From Congregibacter variabilis (GTDB lineage: Bacteria; Pseudomonadota; Gammaproteobacteria; Pseudomonadales; Halieaceae), in the NCBI RefSeq assembly GCF_045689235.1, contig NZ_CP136864.1, positions 868,001 through 932,000 on the forward strand: 64,000 nucleotides of DNA, in the 5' to 3' direction. A model generated the notes under the pieces. The model saw nothing but the letters and a program-made list of their open reading frames with translations, was not told where the DNA came from and searched no databases. Position numbers and translations under genes: made by a program. Position 1 is the stretch's first letter. The number at the start of each line of letters is the position of its first letter. Below, piece after piece: positions 43,425 through 52,158 of this stretch.

Positions 43425-45731
43425 ATGAAACGCCCGCGTTCCTCCCGAAGCGGCTCTTACTGGTCGGTGAGTTCCCTCGCTGCGGCAAGTACCGTTATTG
43501 TCATGAGCGGCGTCAATGTCGCTCTTATGGATACCGGCCTCGGTAATATTCTGGAGTTTCTGCTCGGTGCTGTGCTTGGCCTCACTGCCATAGCTCTGGC
43601 CACATTGATCGTCGGTCTCATTACCGCCGGCATTCAGGGTATCCCCCTGGCAGCTGTGAGTGTCATCGGGGGTGCGACGCTCGCGGTTTGGGCGCTCAAA
43701 GAAAACGGACCCTCGTCCGTAGCCAGAATGCTGCTCAACGAGCAGCAAGGGATCATGGAACTCAATATCCAGGCCCTATCGCCTATCTCGCTCATGGTCA
43801 TGGTGTTGGCCACGGCGGCAGTTGCAGGCCTCATCACCCTCCTGGTGACAAAAGGTCTCGACTCGCTGAGTCGGCCACGCAGGACTATGCTTCTGATCGT
43901 CACCATCGCATTAGCAGGCCTGAGCCTAAAAACTGCCTGGACACTCATGGATACCGGGAGCAACCCCTATCCCGACGACGGAGCACACCCTCAGGTCCTT
44001 AGCATCCCCTTTGCGCCAGACAATCCGGGAAGCCCTGGAGACTTCAGCTTTCAGAGCCTGACCTATGGCGCGGGAGAAAATCCCCGACGGCCGGAATTTG
44101 GCAGCGATCGCGATATAGAGAGCCGGGTCGTAGATGCCAGAAAACTCCTACCCGAGTGGAAAGACTTCAAGCGCAGTATGCGCGAGCGTTACTGGGGTTT
44201 TGGACTCGCCAAAGCCCCTCTCAATGGCCGGGCCTGGGTTCCCTCAGGCGAGGGCCCCTACCCGCTTGTACTCATCGTACACGGCAATCACGGCATGGAA
44301 GATTACTCCGATGACGGCTATGCCTATCTAGGAGAGTTATTGGCCAGCCGCGGATTTATCGCGGTATCGGTTGATCAAAACTATATCAACGGCAGCTGGT
44401 CCGGGGACTTTCAGGGCAAGGAAATGGCAGCCAGAGCCTGGCTGCTGTTAGAGCATGTTGCGCAGTGGCGCGACTGGAATGAAACACCGGGGCATCTTTT
44501 TGAATCCAAGGTAGACCTCGAAAACATCGCGCTCATCGGTCACTCCCGGGGTGGTGAGGCGGTATCTATAGCGCATAGCTTTAACAAGCTATCGCATTTT
44601 CCTGATGATGCCACCGTCGAATTCGACTATGGATTTAACATTCGCGCGCTTGTGGCCATCGCCCAGGTAGATCAGCGTTATCATCGACGTGTAAAGCTCA
44701 CAGACGTGGATTTTTTTAGCATTCACGGGAGTTACGACAGCGATGAACCGGCTTATCACGGTTTGCGCCAGATGAATCGAATTCAATTAAGCGATGAGGA
44801 CTACTTCTTCAAAGCGGGCGTCTATCTTCACGGAGCCAATCACGGCCAGTTCAATACAGGCTGGGGCCGTTACGATTACTCACCCCCTGGTGCCTGGGAA
44901 CTTAACACCGCTCCCATAATTCCTGGCGACGAGCAGCGCGAAGCCGCAAAAATCTTTATCTCTGCATTCCTGGAGGGTTCGCTGCATAATGATCAGCGCT
45001 TTTTAGCGTTTCTTAAAGACCCTCGCAGCCTCGCGTCCTGGCTCCCAAGACAAACCTACGTGCATCAATTCAGGGATTCGAGCTTTCACGCCTTTGCTGA
45101 CTTTGAAGAAGATATCGATGCGAGCACCGCCAGTCAGCCTGGTGGGTACATCAACACCGCCAATCTGGCGATATGGCGCGAAGATGCACTGAAACATCGC
45201 GACAAACGTTTGCAGGGGAGCAATGCAGTTGTGCTGGGCTGGGAAAAGCCTGACGCCCAGTACACCATTTCGCTAAACGATAGTCAGTCTATTAGCGCTG
45301 ACCGCTCTCTCGTGTTTGCCGTTAGCGGCTCCACAGAAAAACTCCCTTTAAATCCGGTCACCGAGGACGTGGAGCGCCCTGAGATTGCAGATTTTAGTAT
45401 CACTCTCGTTACTGCCGACTCGCGGGAAGGCACAGTGCAAGCGTCCCAGTTCGCGCAGTTGATTCCCCCCGTAAGGGTGCAGTACATGAAAAATGCCAAA
45501 CGCAATAAGAGAGACTACAACGACATCTGGGAACCGGTACTGCAGTACGTCGAGATTCCGTTTAGCGCCTTTATTGACGCCAACCCTGAGCTATCCCTTA
45601 AAGATGTCCGGAATGTTCGCTTCAGTTTTGATCAGACTGAGCAAGGCATTCTCATTCTGGACAACATAGGCAGTGCTAAGCGCACGCAGTCACAGAGCCC
45701 GGTAACAAGGGCTACCAGCACCGGTCAGTAA
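43425..45731 (+). CDS. Membrane-anchored alpha/beta hydrolase-like protein
   Basis: 768 residues. The first ~190 residues contain five or so membrane helices (SVSSLAAASTVIVMSGVNVA, GLTAIALATLIVGLITAGI and others). A large non-membrane domain follows with an alpha/beta-hydrolase core: VLIVHGNHGMED (oxyanion region), the nucleophile elbow GHSRGGE and a late His in YLHGANHGQFN. The C-terminal 200 residues form a beta-rich extra domain (FSITLVTADS). It is probably an esterase- or peptidase-like enzyme facing the periplasm. It is the last gene of the cluster. Confidence 0.7.
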   Translation: MKRPRSSRSGSYWSVSSLAAASTVIVMSGVNVALMDTGLGNILEFLLGAVLGLTAIALATLIVGLITAGIQGIPLAAVSVIGGATLAVWALKENGPSSVARMLLNEQQGIMELNIQALSPISLMVMVLATAAVAGLITLLVTKGLDSLSRPRRTMLLIVTIALAGLSLKTAWTLMDTGSNPYPDDGAHPQVLSIPFAPDNPGSPGDFSFQSLTYGAGENPRRPEFGSDRDIESRVVDARKLLPEWKDFKRSMRERYWGFGLAKAPLNGRAWVPSGEGPYPLVLIVHGNHGMEDYSDDGYAYLGELLASRGFIAVSVDQNYINGSWSGDFQGKEMAARAWLLLEHVAQWRDWNETPGHLFESKVDLENIALIGHSRGGEAVSIAHSFNKLSHFPDDATVEFDYGFNIRALVAIAQVDQRYHRRVKLTDVDFFSIHGSYDSDEPAYHGLRQMNRIQLSDEDYFFKAGVYLHGANHGQFNTGWGRYDYSPPGAWELNTAPIIPGDEQREAAKIFISAFLEGSLHNDQRFLAFLKDPRSLASWLPRQTYVHQFRDSSFHAFADFEEDIDASTASQPGGYINTANLAIWREDALKHRDKRLQGSNAVVLGWEKPDAQYTISLNDSQSISADRSLVFAVSGSTEKLPLNPVTEDVERPEIADFSITLVTADSREGTVQASQFAQLIPPVRVQYMKNAKRNKRDYNDIWEPVLQYVEIPFSAFIDANPELSLKDVRNVRFSFDQTEQGILILDNIGSAKRTQSQSPVTRATSTGQ

Positions 45732-45761
45732 ACTCAGGCATGCGTTAAGGTATTAGAAGCC

Positions 45762-47033
45762 TCACTCAGGTTTACGGTAGACCTCGCCACCCTTCATAAC
45801 CAGAGACACCTCTCGTAATGCCGATATGTCGACCAGAGGGTTGCCCTTAACAGCGACAAGATCTGCCAACAGTCCGGAGCTGACTCGACCCACGCTATCA
45901 CTGAGATGAAAAATCTCTGCGTTCCCAGCAGTCGCGGCACGCAGGGCTGCTTTAGAGGACATCCCATACTCCACCATCATTTCCAGCTCCCGCACGTTGT
46001 CGCCGTGAGCGTACACGCCGACATCACCGCCAAAGCAGATATCCACACCGCTTTTGAGTGCCGCCTGAAATGACTCCCGCTTGCGGCTTATTCGCTCCGG
46101 CTCGACTGCTACACCCTTTTCCCAGCCAGCATACTGGGAGATCGCATCTCCCGCGGCCAGTGTCGGACACAGCGCCACGCCGCTCTTCTTCATTAAGCGC
46201 AGCACATCCAACGTAGCGCCATCGCCATGCTCAATGGTCTCGACCCCGGCTAGTACCGCCCGCTCAATCGCCTCGGCTGTCGCTGCATGAGCTGCAACTC
46301 CCCGGCCACTACTTCGAGCCGTTGCGACAATGGTTTTAAGCTCATCGGTAGAAAACGTCGCCGCCGCGGTGCCCGAGGGTCCCCAGCGGTAGTCTGCATA
46401 AACTTTCACAAAGTCGATATTTCGACCAATCTGACTGCGTACCACCCGAATCAAATCATCAAAGCCATCGGCGGTCTCAGCACCGAGTGGCACGGTGACA
46501 TCCTCATGAAATCCCTTGGGCCCGTAACTACCCGTCGCGACAATCGCTCGCCCCGCCACCAGCAAGCGAGGACCGGGGATCAGACCTTTCTGAATGGCAT
46601 CACGTAAGGCCACGTCGGCGTATCCCGCGCCTTCAGAGCCCAGATCACGCATAGTCGTAACCCCGGCCTGCAGGCTGTCCCGGACATGATTCACCGCCCT
46701 CACAACCCGCTCTGCCTCTGACTCTTTGAGCACCTGATCATTCCAGGGAGTTTCGTTGTAGGGGTGCAAAAGAACGTGTGAGTGTCCTTCGATAAGTCCC
46801 GGGAGTAGGGTCTGATCGTCAAGCTCCAACAGGGTATCTACTGTTAGTTCGGGCGCTTTGGTCTCAGGACCGGCATAGAGGATCGACTCATTGGAAACGA
46901 TAACGATCCAATCCTCGTGCAGCTCACTGCCGTCAAAAACCCGCGCCGGCTCGAGCCGCGTCACCTCCGACTTTGCCGGGAGAGCCATCAAAACAGTGCT
47001 AGCAAGAACTAAGGCCGAAAGGACGCGATTCAT
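45762..47033 (-). CDS. Secreted amidohydrolase (imidazolonepropionase-like)
   Basis: 423 residues from the ATG at 47033, which gives a clean signal peptide (LVLASTVLMALPAKS). Amidohydrolase metal motifs are present: the HSHV in GLIEGHSHVLLHP, a carboxylated-Lys candidate in FVKVYADY, His in VAAHAATAEA and in TIEHGDGATL, and Asp in CFGGDVGVYAHGDN. Exported members of this group cleave aryl-dipeptides or organophosphates (prolidase-like). The substrate is unknown here. It lies directly next to a tRNA gene and is convergent with the DUF1592 cluster. Confidence 0.83.
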   Translation of the reverse strand: MNRVLSALVLASTVLMALPAKSEVTRLEPARVFDGSELHEDWIVIVSNESILYAGPETKAPELTVDTLLELDDQTLLPGLIEGHSHVLLHPYNETPWNDQVLKESEAERVVRAVNHVRDSLQAGVTTMRDLGSEGAGYADVALRDAIQKGLIPGPRLLVAGRAIVATGSYGPKGFHEDVTVPLGAETADGFDDLIRVVRSQIGRNIDFVKVYADYRWGPSGTAAATFSTDELKTIVATARSSGRGVAAHAATAEAIERAVLAGVETIEHGDGATLDVLRLMKKSGVALCPTLAAGDAISQYAGWEKGVAVEPERISRKRESFQAALKSGVDICFGGDVGVYAHGDNVRELEMMVEYGMSSKAALRAATAGNAEIFHLSDSVGRVSSGLLADLVAVKGNPLVDISALREVSLVMKGGEVYRKPE

Positions 47034-47054
47034 CTGTAGCCTCTGGTAGTCAAT

Positions 47055-47131
47055 TGGTCCGCCTGGCAAGAGTCGAACTTGCGACCTGCCGCTTAGGAGG
47101 CGGCTGCTCTATCCTGCTGAGCTACAGGCGG
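47055..47131 (-). tRNA. tRNA-Arg (anticodon CCU), CCA encoded
   Basis: On the minus strand the acceptor CCGCCTG (from 47131) pairs with CAGGCGG; then come discriminator A and an encoded CCA. The D arm is GCTC...GAGC, the anticodon arm GCCGC-CTCCTAA-GCGGC has anticodon CCT, and the T arm is GCAAG-TTCGACT-CTTGC. It decodes AGG. Length 77 nt. Confidence 0.95.
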
Positions 47132-47244
47132 AAAGGATCTCGGTATTCTATCCGAAAGCCACGGTGCTTCGTAGCCGACAAAGAACGCTTTTCGCACCGC
47201 CGCAGCAATGCGATACTTCTAGAACGACAACAGAGGTGTACGCA

Positions 47245-48366
47245 ATGGGCGACATGGATCTCGAAATCGCTCCTTATCTGGCTTTAATGGTCAATAAGGA
47301 AGGCGAGGATATCTATTTCCACTCCGGGGCTAAAATTCTCATCAAGGGACCCTTTGGCTTCGCCTGGATAGGCGAAAAACTGCACCCCGGACAGGTCGAC
47401 CATATCTTTCGAAGCATTGCTTCGGACAAAAAGATCATGGAGTTCGAAGAGCACGGCGAGGTGGATTTCAGCCTCGGGGTGCCTAACCTTGGGCGATTCC
47501 GTGGTTCTGCCTTTCGTCAGCGCGGCGAGACCTCACTGGTCTTTCGCTACGTGCGCAATGAAATTCCCACCGTAGAAGAGCTGGGTCTACCCTCGGTACT
47601 CAATGATCTGGTCATGGAGAAAAACGGATTGGTCGTGGTCGTAGGTGCAACCGGGTCCGGTAAGTCCACGTCTCTGGCAGCCATGATTGATCATCGCAAT
47701 ACCAATGCCGCCGGGCATATTCTGACGCTCGAAGACCCCATTGAGTATCTTCATAATCACAAACGTTCCGTAGTCGCCCAACGAGAAATAGGCGTCGACA
47801 CGGAGAGCTACAGCACGGGTATCCGCTCAGCCATGCGCTCCGCACCCAACGTCATACTTCTGGGTGAGATACGGGATCACGAGACCATGGAGTTTGGTTT
47901 GAAATTCGCCAACACAGGGCACCTCTGCCTGACGACGCTACATGCAAACAATGCGGTGTCAGCACTTGAACGGATGATCACTTTCTTTCCGCCAGAAGAT
48001 CAGGGCAATGAAGTAGTGAGAATTGCCCAGAACCTGCGTGGCATCGTTTCTCAACGGCTCGTGCCAACGATCGACGGCGGGAAATGTGCGGCCATGGAGG
48101 TAATGGTTAATACACCTCGCGTTCAGGATTTGATCACCAAACAAGATCTCACTGAGCTTAGAAGTACTATCGAGCAAGGGTCCAAGTATCAGATGCGCAC
48201 CTTCGATCAGGCACTGATCGAGCTGTACGAGAAAGGCACCATTACCGCAGAAACAGCCGTGGAATACTCTGACTCGAAGAACAATGTGTCCCTGCACATT
48301 CGCCTGAACAAGGGCGATGCCTTTGGCAATGTGGATCTTGAGCTGGACGAAATCGATCGTCGCTAA
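47245..48366 (+). CDS. pilU: Type IV pilus retraction ATPase PilU
   Basis: 373 residues from the ATG at 47245, preceded by AGAGG. PilT/VirB11 family: N-terminal PAS-like domain, Walker A GATGSGKS at about 134-141, the Asp box LEDPIEY, Walker B-like VILLGEIRD and the His box TLHANNA. It ends with an acidic tail (NVDLELDEIDR), as usual for PilU, and is longer than PilT. It helps PilT retract type IV pili in twitching and DNA uptake. The usual pilT partner is not in the window, so pilU stands alone here, divergent from tRNA-Arg. Confidence 0.9.
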   Translation: MGDMDLEIAPYLALMVNKEGEDIYFHSGAKILIKGPFGFAWIGEKLHPGQVDHIFRSIASDKKIMEFEEHGEVDFSLGVPNLGRFRGSAFRQRGETSLVFRYVRNEIPTVEELGLPSVLNDLVMEKNGLVVVVGATGSGKSTSLAAMIDHRNTNAAGHILTLEDPIEYLHNHKRSVVAQREIGVDTESYSTGIRSAMRSAPNVILLGEIRDHETMEFGLKFANTGHLCLTTLHANNAVSALERMITFFPPEDQGNEVVRIAQNLRGIVSQRLVPTIDGGKCAAMEVMVNTPRVQDLITKQDLTELRSTIEQGSKYQMRTFDQALIELYEKGTITAETAVEYSDSKNNVSLHIRLNKGDAFGNVDLELDEIDRR

Positions 48367-48382
48367 ACAGCCGTCATTAAAC

Positions 48383-48421
48383 TGGGCCTAAGGGGCGGTC
48401 AATCCCCGCTCCCTAAGCCCA
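48383..48421. terminator. Strong hairpin between pilU and the convergent oxidoreductase
   Basis: TGGGCCTAAGGGGCGG (48383-48398) pairs, with a few mismatches, with CCGCTCCCTAAGCCCA (48406-48421). No long T run follows on either strand, so it is a likely but not classical terminator. Confidence 0.5.
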
Positions 48422-48444
48422 AATATCCTGACCCCGCCGTTTCA

Positions 48445-48474
48445 GCCATAGCCATAGCCATAGCCATAGCCATA
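48445..48474. repeat. (GCCATA)5 simple tandem repeat
   Basis: Five perfect hexamers in tandem in the 115-bp convergent gap downstream of pilU, 8 bp from the stop of the oxidoreductase gene. Not inside a gene. Confidence 0.95.
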
Positions 48475-48481
48475 CTATGTT

Positions 48482-49483
48482 TTAGCTAAGACTCAGACCT
48501 ATTTTTCCGAAGTGCTGACCACTTTCCTGATAACGAAACGCCTCGGCCAGTTGGGGCAAGTCAAAGCTACGATCAATTACCGGCTGCAACCCCCACTCTT
48601 CAAAGGCTTTCACCATATTCGCCTGCTGTAATCGAGAGCCCACGGTAATCCCTGACATTGTCGCGTTGCGCTGAAAAAACTCCGCCAGAGGCACATCGCC
48701 AGAAATGCCTGTCAGTACGCCGATCATACTGATGGTTCCTCCAATGCGAAGCGCGCGAACGGACTCAGTGATCGTTCCCGGCCCTCCCACTTCGACCACC
48801 AAACTCACACCACCGGTAATCTCGCTGGCCAGACGACCCCACTGTGGCTGCTCACGATAATTAATGACCTCATCCGCCCCCAGAGCCCGAAGTTTTTCCA
48901 GCTTTGTTTCACTAGATGAGGTGGCGATAACCTTGCAACCCAGAAACTTGGCAATCTGCAAAGCGAAAATACTGACACCACCAGTGCCCTGAACCAGTAC
49001 CCAGTCGCCGCTGCCTAAGTTGGCCTCTTCTTTCAGCGCACGCCAGGCGGTGAGCCCGGCACAAGGCAGTGTTGCCGCTTCGGCAAAGCTCATATGCTTT
49101 GGCATGAGCGAGAAGGCCTTTTCTGACATAGTGACGGTCTGACTGGCGAACCCGTCTTCGTGATCCCCCGGGACACCGAGAAGCCGCTCCATACTGGCCT
49201 CACCCTCCTCCCAATTGGGAAAAAAGCAGCTCATCACACGGTCGCCCACCGCAAAATCAGACACGCCAGCGCCCACGGCAGTCACCTCGCCCGCACCATC
49301 GGACATAGGAATACGCTTATCTTCTACCGGCAAAAGCCCTGCGGCCACCAAGTAGTCGTGAAAGTTCAACGAGCTTGCATGCACACGCACCTGCACTTCT
49401 CCAGCATCAGGCGACCGCGAGGATGTCTCGGACACCTTTAGATTGTCCAAACCACCGGGTTTTACAACTTGTACGCACTGCAT
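48482..49483 (-). CDS. Zinc-free quinone oxidoreductase / MDR family NAD(P)-dependent alcohol dehydrogenase
   Basis: 333 residues from the ATG at 49483, preceded by AAGGAG; the longer frame to 49513 is unlikely. MDR fold: N-terminal catalytic domain with SLNFHDYLVAAG and MSDGAGEVTAVG, then a nucleotide domain with LVQGTGGVSIFALQIA. The structural-zinc Cys set of true alcohol dehydrogenases is absent. It probably reduces quinones or enones with NADPH in the cytoplasm. The 99-bp gap to the CoA-transferase gene upstream suggests a separate promoter. Confidence 0.85.
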   Translation of the reverse strand: MQCVQVVKPGGLDNLKVSETSSRSPDAGEVQVRVHASSLNFHDYLVAAGLLPVEDKRIPMSDGAGEVTAVGAGVSDFAVGDRVMSCFFPNWEEGEASMERLLGVPGDHEDGFASQTVTMSEKAFSLMPKHMSFAEAATLPCAGLTAWRALKEEANLGSGDWVLVQGTGGVSIFALQIAKFLGCKVIATSSSETKLEKLRALGADEVINYREQPQWGRLASEITGGVSLVVEVGGPGTITESVRALRIGGTISMIGVLTGISGDVPLAEFFQRNATMSGITVGSRLQQANMVKAFEEWGLQPVIDRSFDLPQLAEAFRYQESGQHFGKIGLSLS

Positions 49484-49582
49484 GCTACGACTCCTTCTTT
49501 GTTTGTTAGGCAACGTGCTCCGCCGGCATAACGGTATTTACGATCGATAGTGTCAGTCTCTCCTAACCATCACGATGCCGGG

Positions 49583-50866
49583 CTAGGAAAGCTTGATGTT
49601 TAGTGTATCGCGGGCCTCGCGAGCAAGCTCTTCCTGAAAATCAGGATGCGCGATAGCGATAAGGTCACAGGCTCTTTGTCCCAGAGACCGGCCCCGAAGC
49701 TGAGCCACGCCAAACTCAGTGACTACGTAGTCAACCTGCGCTCTGGTAGTTACCACCCCGGCGCCTGCAGCAAGCGTCGTGACTAATCGCGACAGAGCGC
49801 CTCTTTGAGCGGTGCTTGGCAAAGCGATGATCGACTTTCCGCGCTCTGAATAGGTCGCCCCAAGAACAAAGTCGACTTGCCCACCCACCCCGGAATAAAT
49901 CTGGTGTCCGATGGAGTCCGCACAAACCTGACCGGAAAGGTCAATCTGCAGGGCGCTATTGATAGAGGTTACGCGCGAGTTCTTCGCAATGACCGTAGGG
50001 TTATTGACGAACTCTATATCCAGAAATGTAACTTCAGGATTGTCATCGACATGCGCATACAAAGCATCACTGCCCATGGCAAAACCAGTCACGCTTCTAC
50101 CCTTGGCAATCTTCTTTTGTGAGTTGTTGATCACCCCTGATTCCAGTAGAGGCAACACCCCATCAGAGAACATTTCAGTGTGCACGCCGAGATTTTTACG
50201 ATCACCCAGGCAACGTAATGCTGCATCTGGAATCGCCCCGATCCCCATCTGTAGGCAAGCGCCATCCTCCACAAGGCTCGCCACATGGGCACCAATGCGC
50301 GCCTCGATGTTAGAGGTGCTGGCGGTCGCTACGTTAATCAGCGGCTCTGACAGCTCAAACGCACTGTGAATATCCCGCACATTAATAAAGCTGTCGCCAT
50401 GGGTTCGCGGCATTAAGGGATTGATATGCGCGACGATCTTGCCCGCCATATCGCAGGCGGCCTTTGTGGCCTCCACGGAGATACCCAATGAACAGTTACC
50501 GTGTATATCCGGTGGGGACACTTGCACCAGTACCGTATCGACGCGCTGCTCGCCTTTGCGAAACAGCTTGGGAATTTCCGATAAAAACATAGGCACATAG
50601 TCCGCACGCCCATCGTTGATGAGCTTGCGCGTTTCTCGGCCGGCAAAGAAACAACGGTGCCGAAGATGTCCTTCCATACCTGCCGCTGTGACCTTGTCCG
50701 CATGCTCAAGGTGAAGCTGCATCAAAGTGATGTTCTGGTGCTGCAGCGCGTGCTCTGCCAGAGCATCCAGGAGAAGTACCGGTGTCGCAGCCATAGAGTG
50801 GCACCAGATAAACTCATCACTGTGAATGCAGCTCACAGCATCCAAAGCGCTTTCACAGTGCTTCAT
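49583..50866 (-). CDS. Acetyl-CoA hydrolase/transferase family protein (4-hydroxybutyrate CoA-transferase-like)
   Basis: 427 residues from the ATG at 50866; a TTG at 50881 is an alternative. The C-terminal family signature TEFGVAQLRGRSLGQRACDL is clear, and GVGGQVDFVLGA gives the CoA-contact loop. It moves CoA between acetate and another acid such as 4-hydroxybutyrate, or hydrolyses acetyl-CoA. I cannot decide the acceptor. It is separated by ~80 bp from the DUF3429 gene, which lies upstream on the same strand. Confidence 0.85.
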   Translation of the reverse strand: MKHCESALDAVSCIHSDEFIWCHSMAATPVLLLDALAEHALQHQNITLMQLHLEHADKVTAAGMEGHLRHRCFFAGRETRKLINDGRADYVPMFLSEIPKLFRKGEQRVDTVLVQVSPPDIHGNCSLGISVEATKAACDMAGKIVAHINPLMPRTHGDSFINVRDIHSAFELSEPLINVATASTSNIEARIGAHVASLVEDGACLQMGIGAIPDAALRCLGDRKNLGVHTEMFSDGVLPLLESGVINNSQKKIAKGRSVTGFAMGSDALYAHVDDNPEVTFLDIEFVNNPTVIAKNSRVTSINSALQIDLSGQVCADSIGHQIYSGVGGQVDFVLGATYSERGKSIIALPSTAQRGALSRLVTTLAAGAGVVTTRAQVDYVVTEFGVAQLRGRSLGQRACDLIAIAHPDFQEELAREARDTLNIKLS

Positions 50867-50944
50867 AAACAGAGTATCCAAAGACAGGATGGGGCTAGAG
50901 TCTAGCCCCCGGCCTAGGCTGTCCGCAATGTATTAACACAGGCC

Positions 50945-51382
50945 TCAGAAGGGGGCGCGCCACATCAAACCAACGGCGAACATCATATGTGACAGCACAG
51001 CTACAAAGGTGAGCCAACTTCGCATGCGGGTGTACCAGATAGCTCTTTGCGGGAGCTGTCGCTCGTACCACAGCAGCATCAGGTGCCCGAGCATCAGCAA
51101 TATTGCGGCCAGTAAGGGCTGAGCAGTAAGCATGGCGAGTACGGCAAAGACCACAATGCCATTACTCACCAAAATGGTTGCGCCCTGACCCACCGTTGGC
51201 TCGGGAAGCGTCTCGCCCCACAGTGTTCCGCCAAGAAAGCAAAGTATCGCAGTGGAATAGAGAAGAAACGTACGCTGGGAGAGTGCCAATAAAAGATCAT
51301 CGAGAAACATGACGCCCAAAGCGGCAGCAACGAAGGGCAGTAAACCCGCAAGACCCAGAATCTGCATCAGGCGCATAGACAT
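50945..51382 (-). CDS. DUF3429 family inner-membrane protein
   Basis: 145 residues with about five membrane helices and the family start LGLAGLLPFVAAALGV. YSTAILCFLGGTLWGE is the most conserved stretch. Function unknown. The start overlaps the stop of the DUF3833 lipoprotein by one base (TGATG), so the two are translated together. Confidence 0.8.
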   Translation of the reverse strand: MSMRLMQILGLAGLLPFVAAALGVMFLDDLLLALSQRTFLLYSTAILCFLGGTLWGETLPEPTVGQGATILVSNGIVVFAVLAMLTAQPLLAAILLMLGHLMLLWYERQLPQRAIWYTRMRSWLTFVAVLSHMMFAVGLMWRAPF

Positions 51383-51924
51383 CAGTGCGATACTTGCTGT
51401 TTTTCAATCGTTAGCACTATCTCACCCACGCGAAATCCAAATTTGCGCATCTGAGATTCATTGATCAACAGGTCCGAAGTCAGTAGATACATACGGTCAT
51501 CAATGCTCAGGTCAATATCACCATCCCCATAAGGCACTCGCAGGACGTAATCGAGGAACATCGCATTGCCAGCAACGCTTGCAACGCCCTCACCCACCAC
51601 GTCCCCTGCGGTCGCCGTATAACGCCCTTCGCCGGCGGGGGTCAAAGTCCAAACGCGGCGACTTTCTTCGCCATCGTCAAAAATAAAGTCTTCTTCGAGA
51701 GTCCCAACCCCATCGCGCCAATAGGCGTTGATATCGGCACTAAACCGGCGGATAACCAGCCCGCTCCGGTTCTTAAGGACGCCCCTCGCCAGAAGATCGC
51801 CATCAAAGAATTCCTGTGGATTGAAAATGGGCGCCTGCCCCGCGTAGTCCTCCACCGAAATACTGCCGCAGGCGCTCAGTGCAATCAGTAACGTGAGTAA
51901 CAACAGCCGTTTGTGGTACGTCAT
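51382..51924 (-). CDS. DUF3833 family lipoprotein
   Basis: 180 residues from the ATG at 51924 with a signal and lipobox ALSAC. The DUF3833 pattern is visible: FNPQEFFDGDLLARGVLKNR, EDFIFDDGE, and VPYGDGDIDLSIDDRMYLL. The compact beta-rich domain suggests a lipid-binding fold. Relatives are found in clusters with cyclopropane-fatty-acid synthase, but none is present here. It is coupled to the DUF3429 gene, so the pair may act together in the inner membrane or periplasm. Confidence 0.82.
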   Translation of the reverse strand: MTYHKRLLLLTLLIALSACGSISVEDYAGQAPIFNPQEFFDGDLLARGVLKNRSGLVIRRFSADINAYWRDGVGTLEEDFIFDDGEESRRVWTLTPAGEGRYTATAGDVVGEGVASVAGNAMFLDYVLRVPYGDGDIDLSIDDRMYLLTSDLLINESQMRKFGFRVGEIVLTIEKQQVSH

Positions 51925-52025
51925 AGACAAACCTCGATAAAGCAATTGAGTCGGTTACGCGCGAAGGCCTTCACAGGATCAGTTTGCCCACCAGCAAACG
52001 CGGGGCCTGGCTACGAGGCGCAGGC

Positions 52026-52053
52026 AAAAAAAACCCGACCAAGAGGTCGGGTT
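52026..52053 (-). terminator. Intrinsic (rho-independent) terminator
   Basis: On the minus strand AACCCGACC-TCTT-GGTCGGGTT forms a perfect 9-bp stem with a 4-nt loop, followed by a run of T. It ends the transcript of the small secreted protein at 52159-52524. Confidence 0.88.
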
Positions 52054-52158
52054 AAAAAATACAACCATCTGGGGGAGAGATGGTGTGCCGTAACGACTGA
52101 ACGTTACAGGCTTTTGTTACGCCCCCAAATTCACGGTGGATCACCGTTGAGGCAAAAA
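52054..52158 (-). ncRNA. Structured 3' region / possible 3'UTR-derived small RNA
   Basis: Between the stop codon and the terminator three hairpins follow each other: ACGGTG/CACCGT (52133-52147), GTAACG/CGTTAC with a 6-nt loop (52090-52107), and ACCATCT/AGATGGT (52064-52084). With the terminator this gives a ~130-nt RNA made of four hairpins, a layout usual for small RNAs. No conserved family was recognised. Confidence 0.35.

Noticed and set aside
47055..47131. tRNA-Arg as an integration site for a genomic island
   Set aside because: No integrase, no direct repeat of the tRNA 3' end and no island-like content was seen on either side.
48445..48474. GCCATA repeats as a CRISPR-like array
   Set aside because: The units are 6 bp with no spacers; no cas gene is present.
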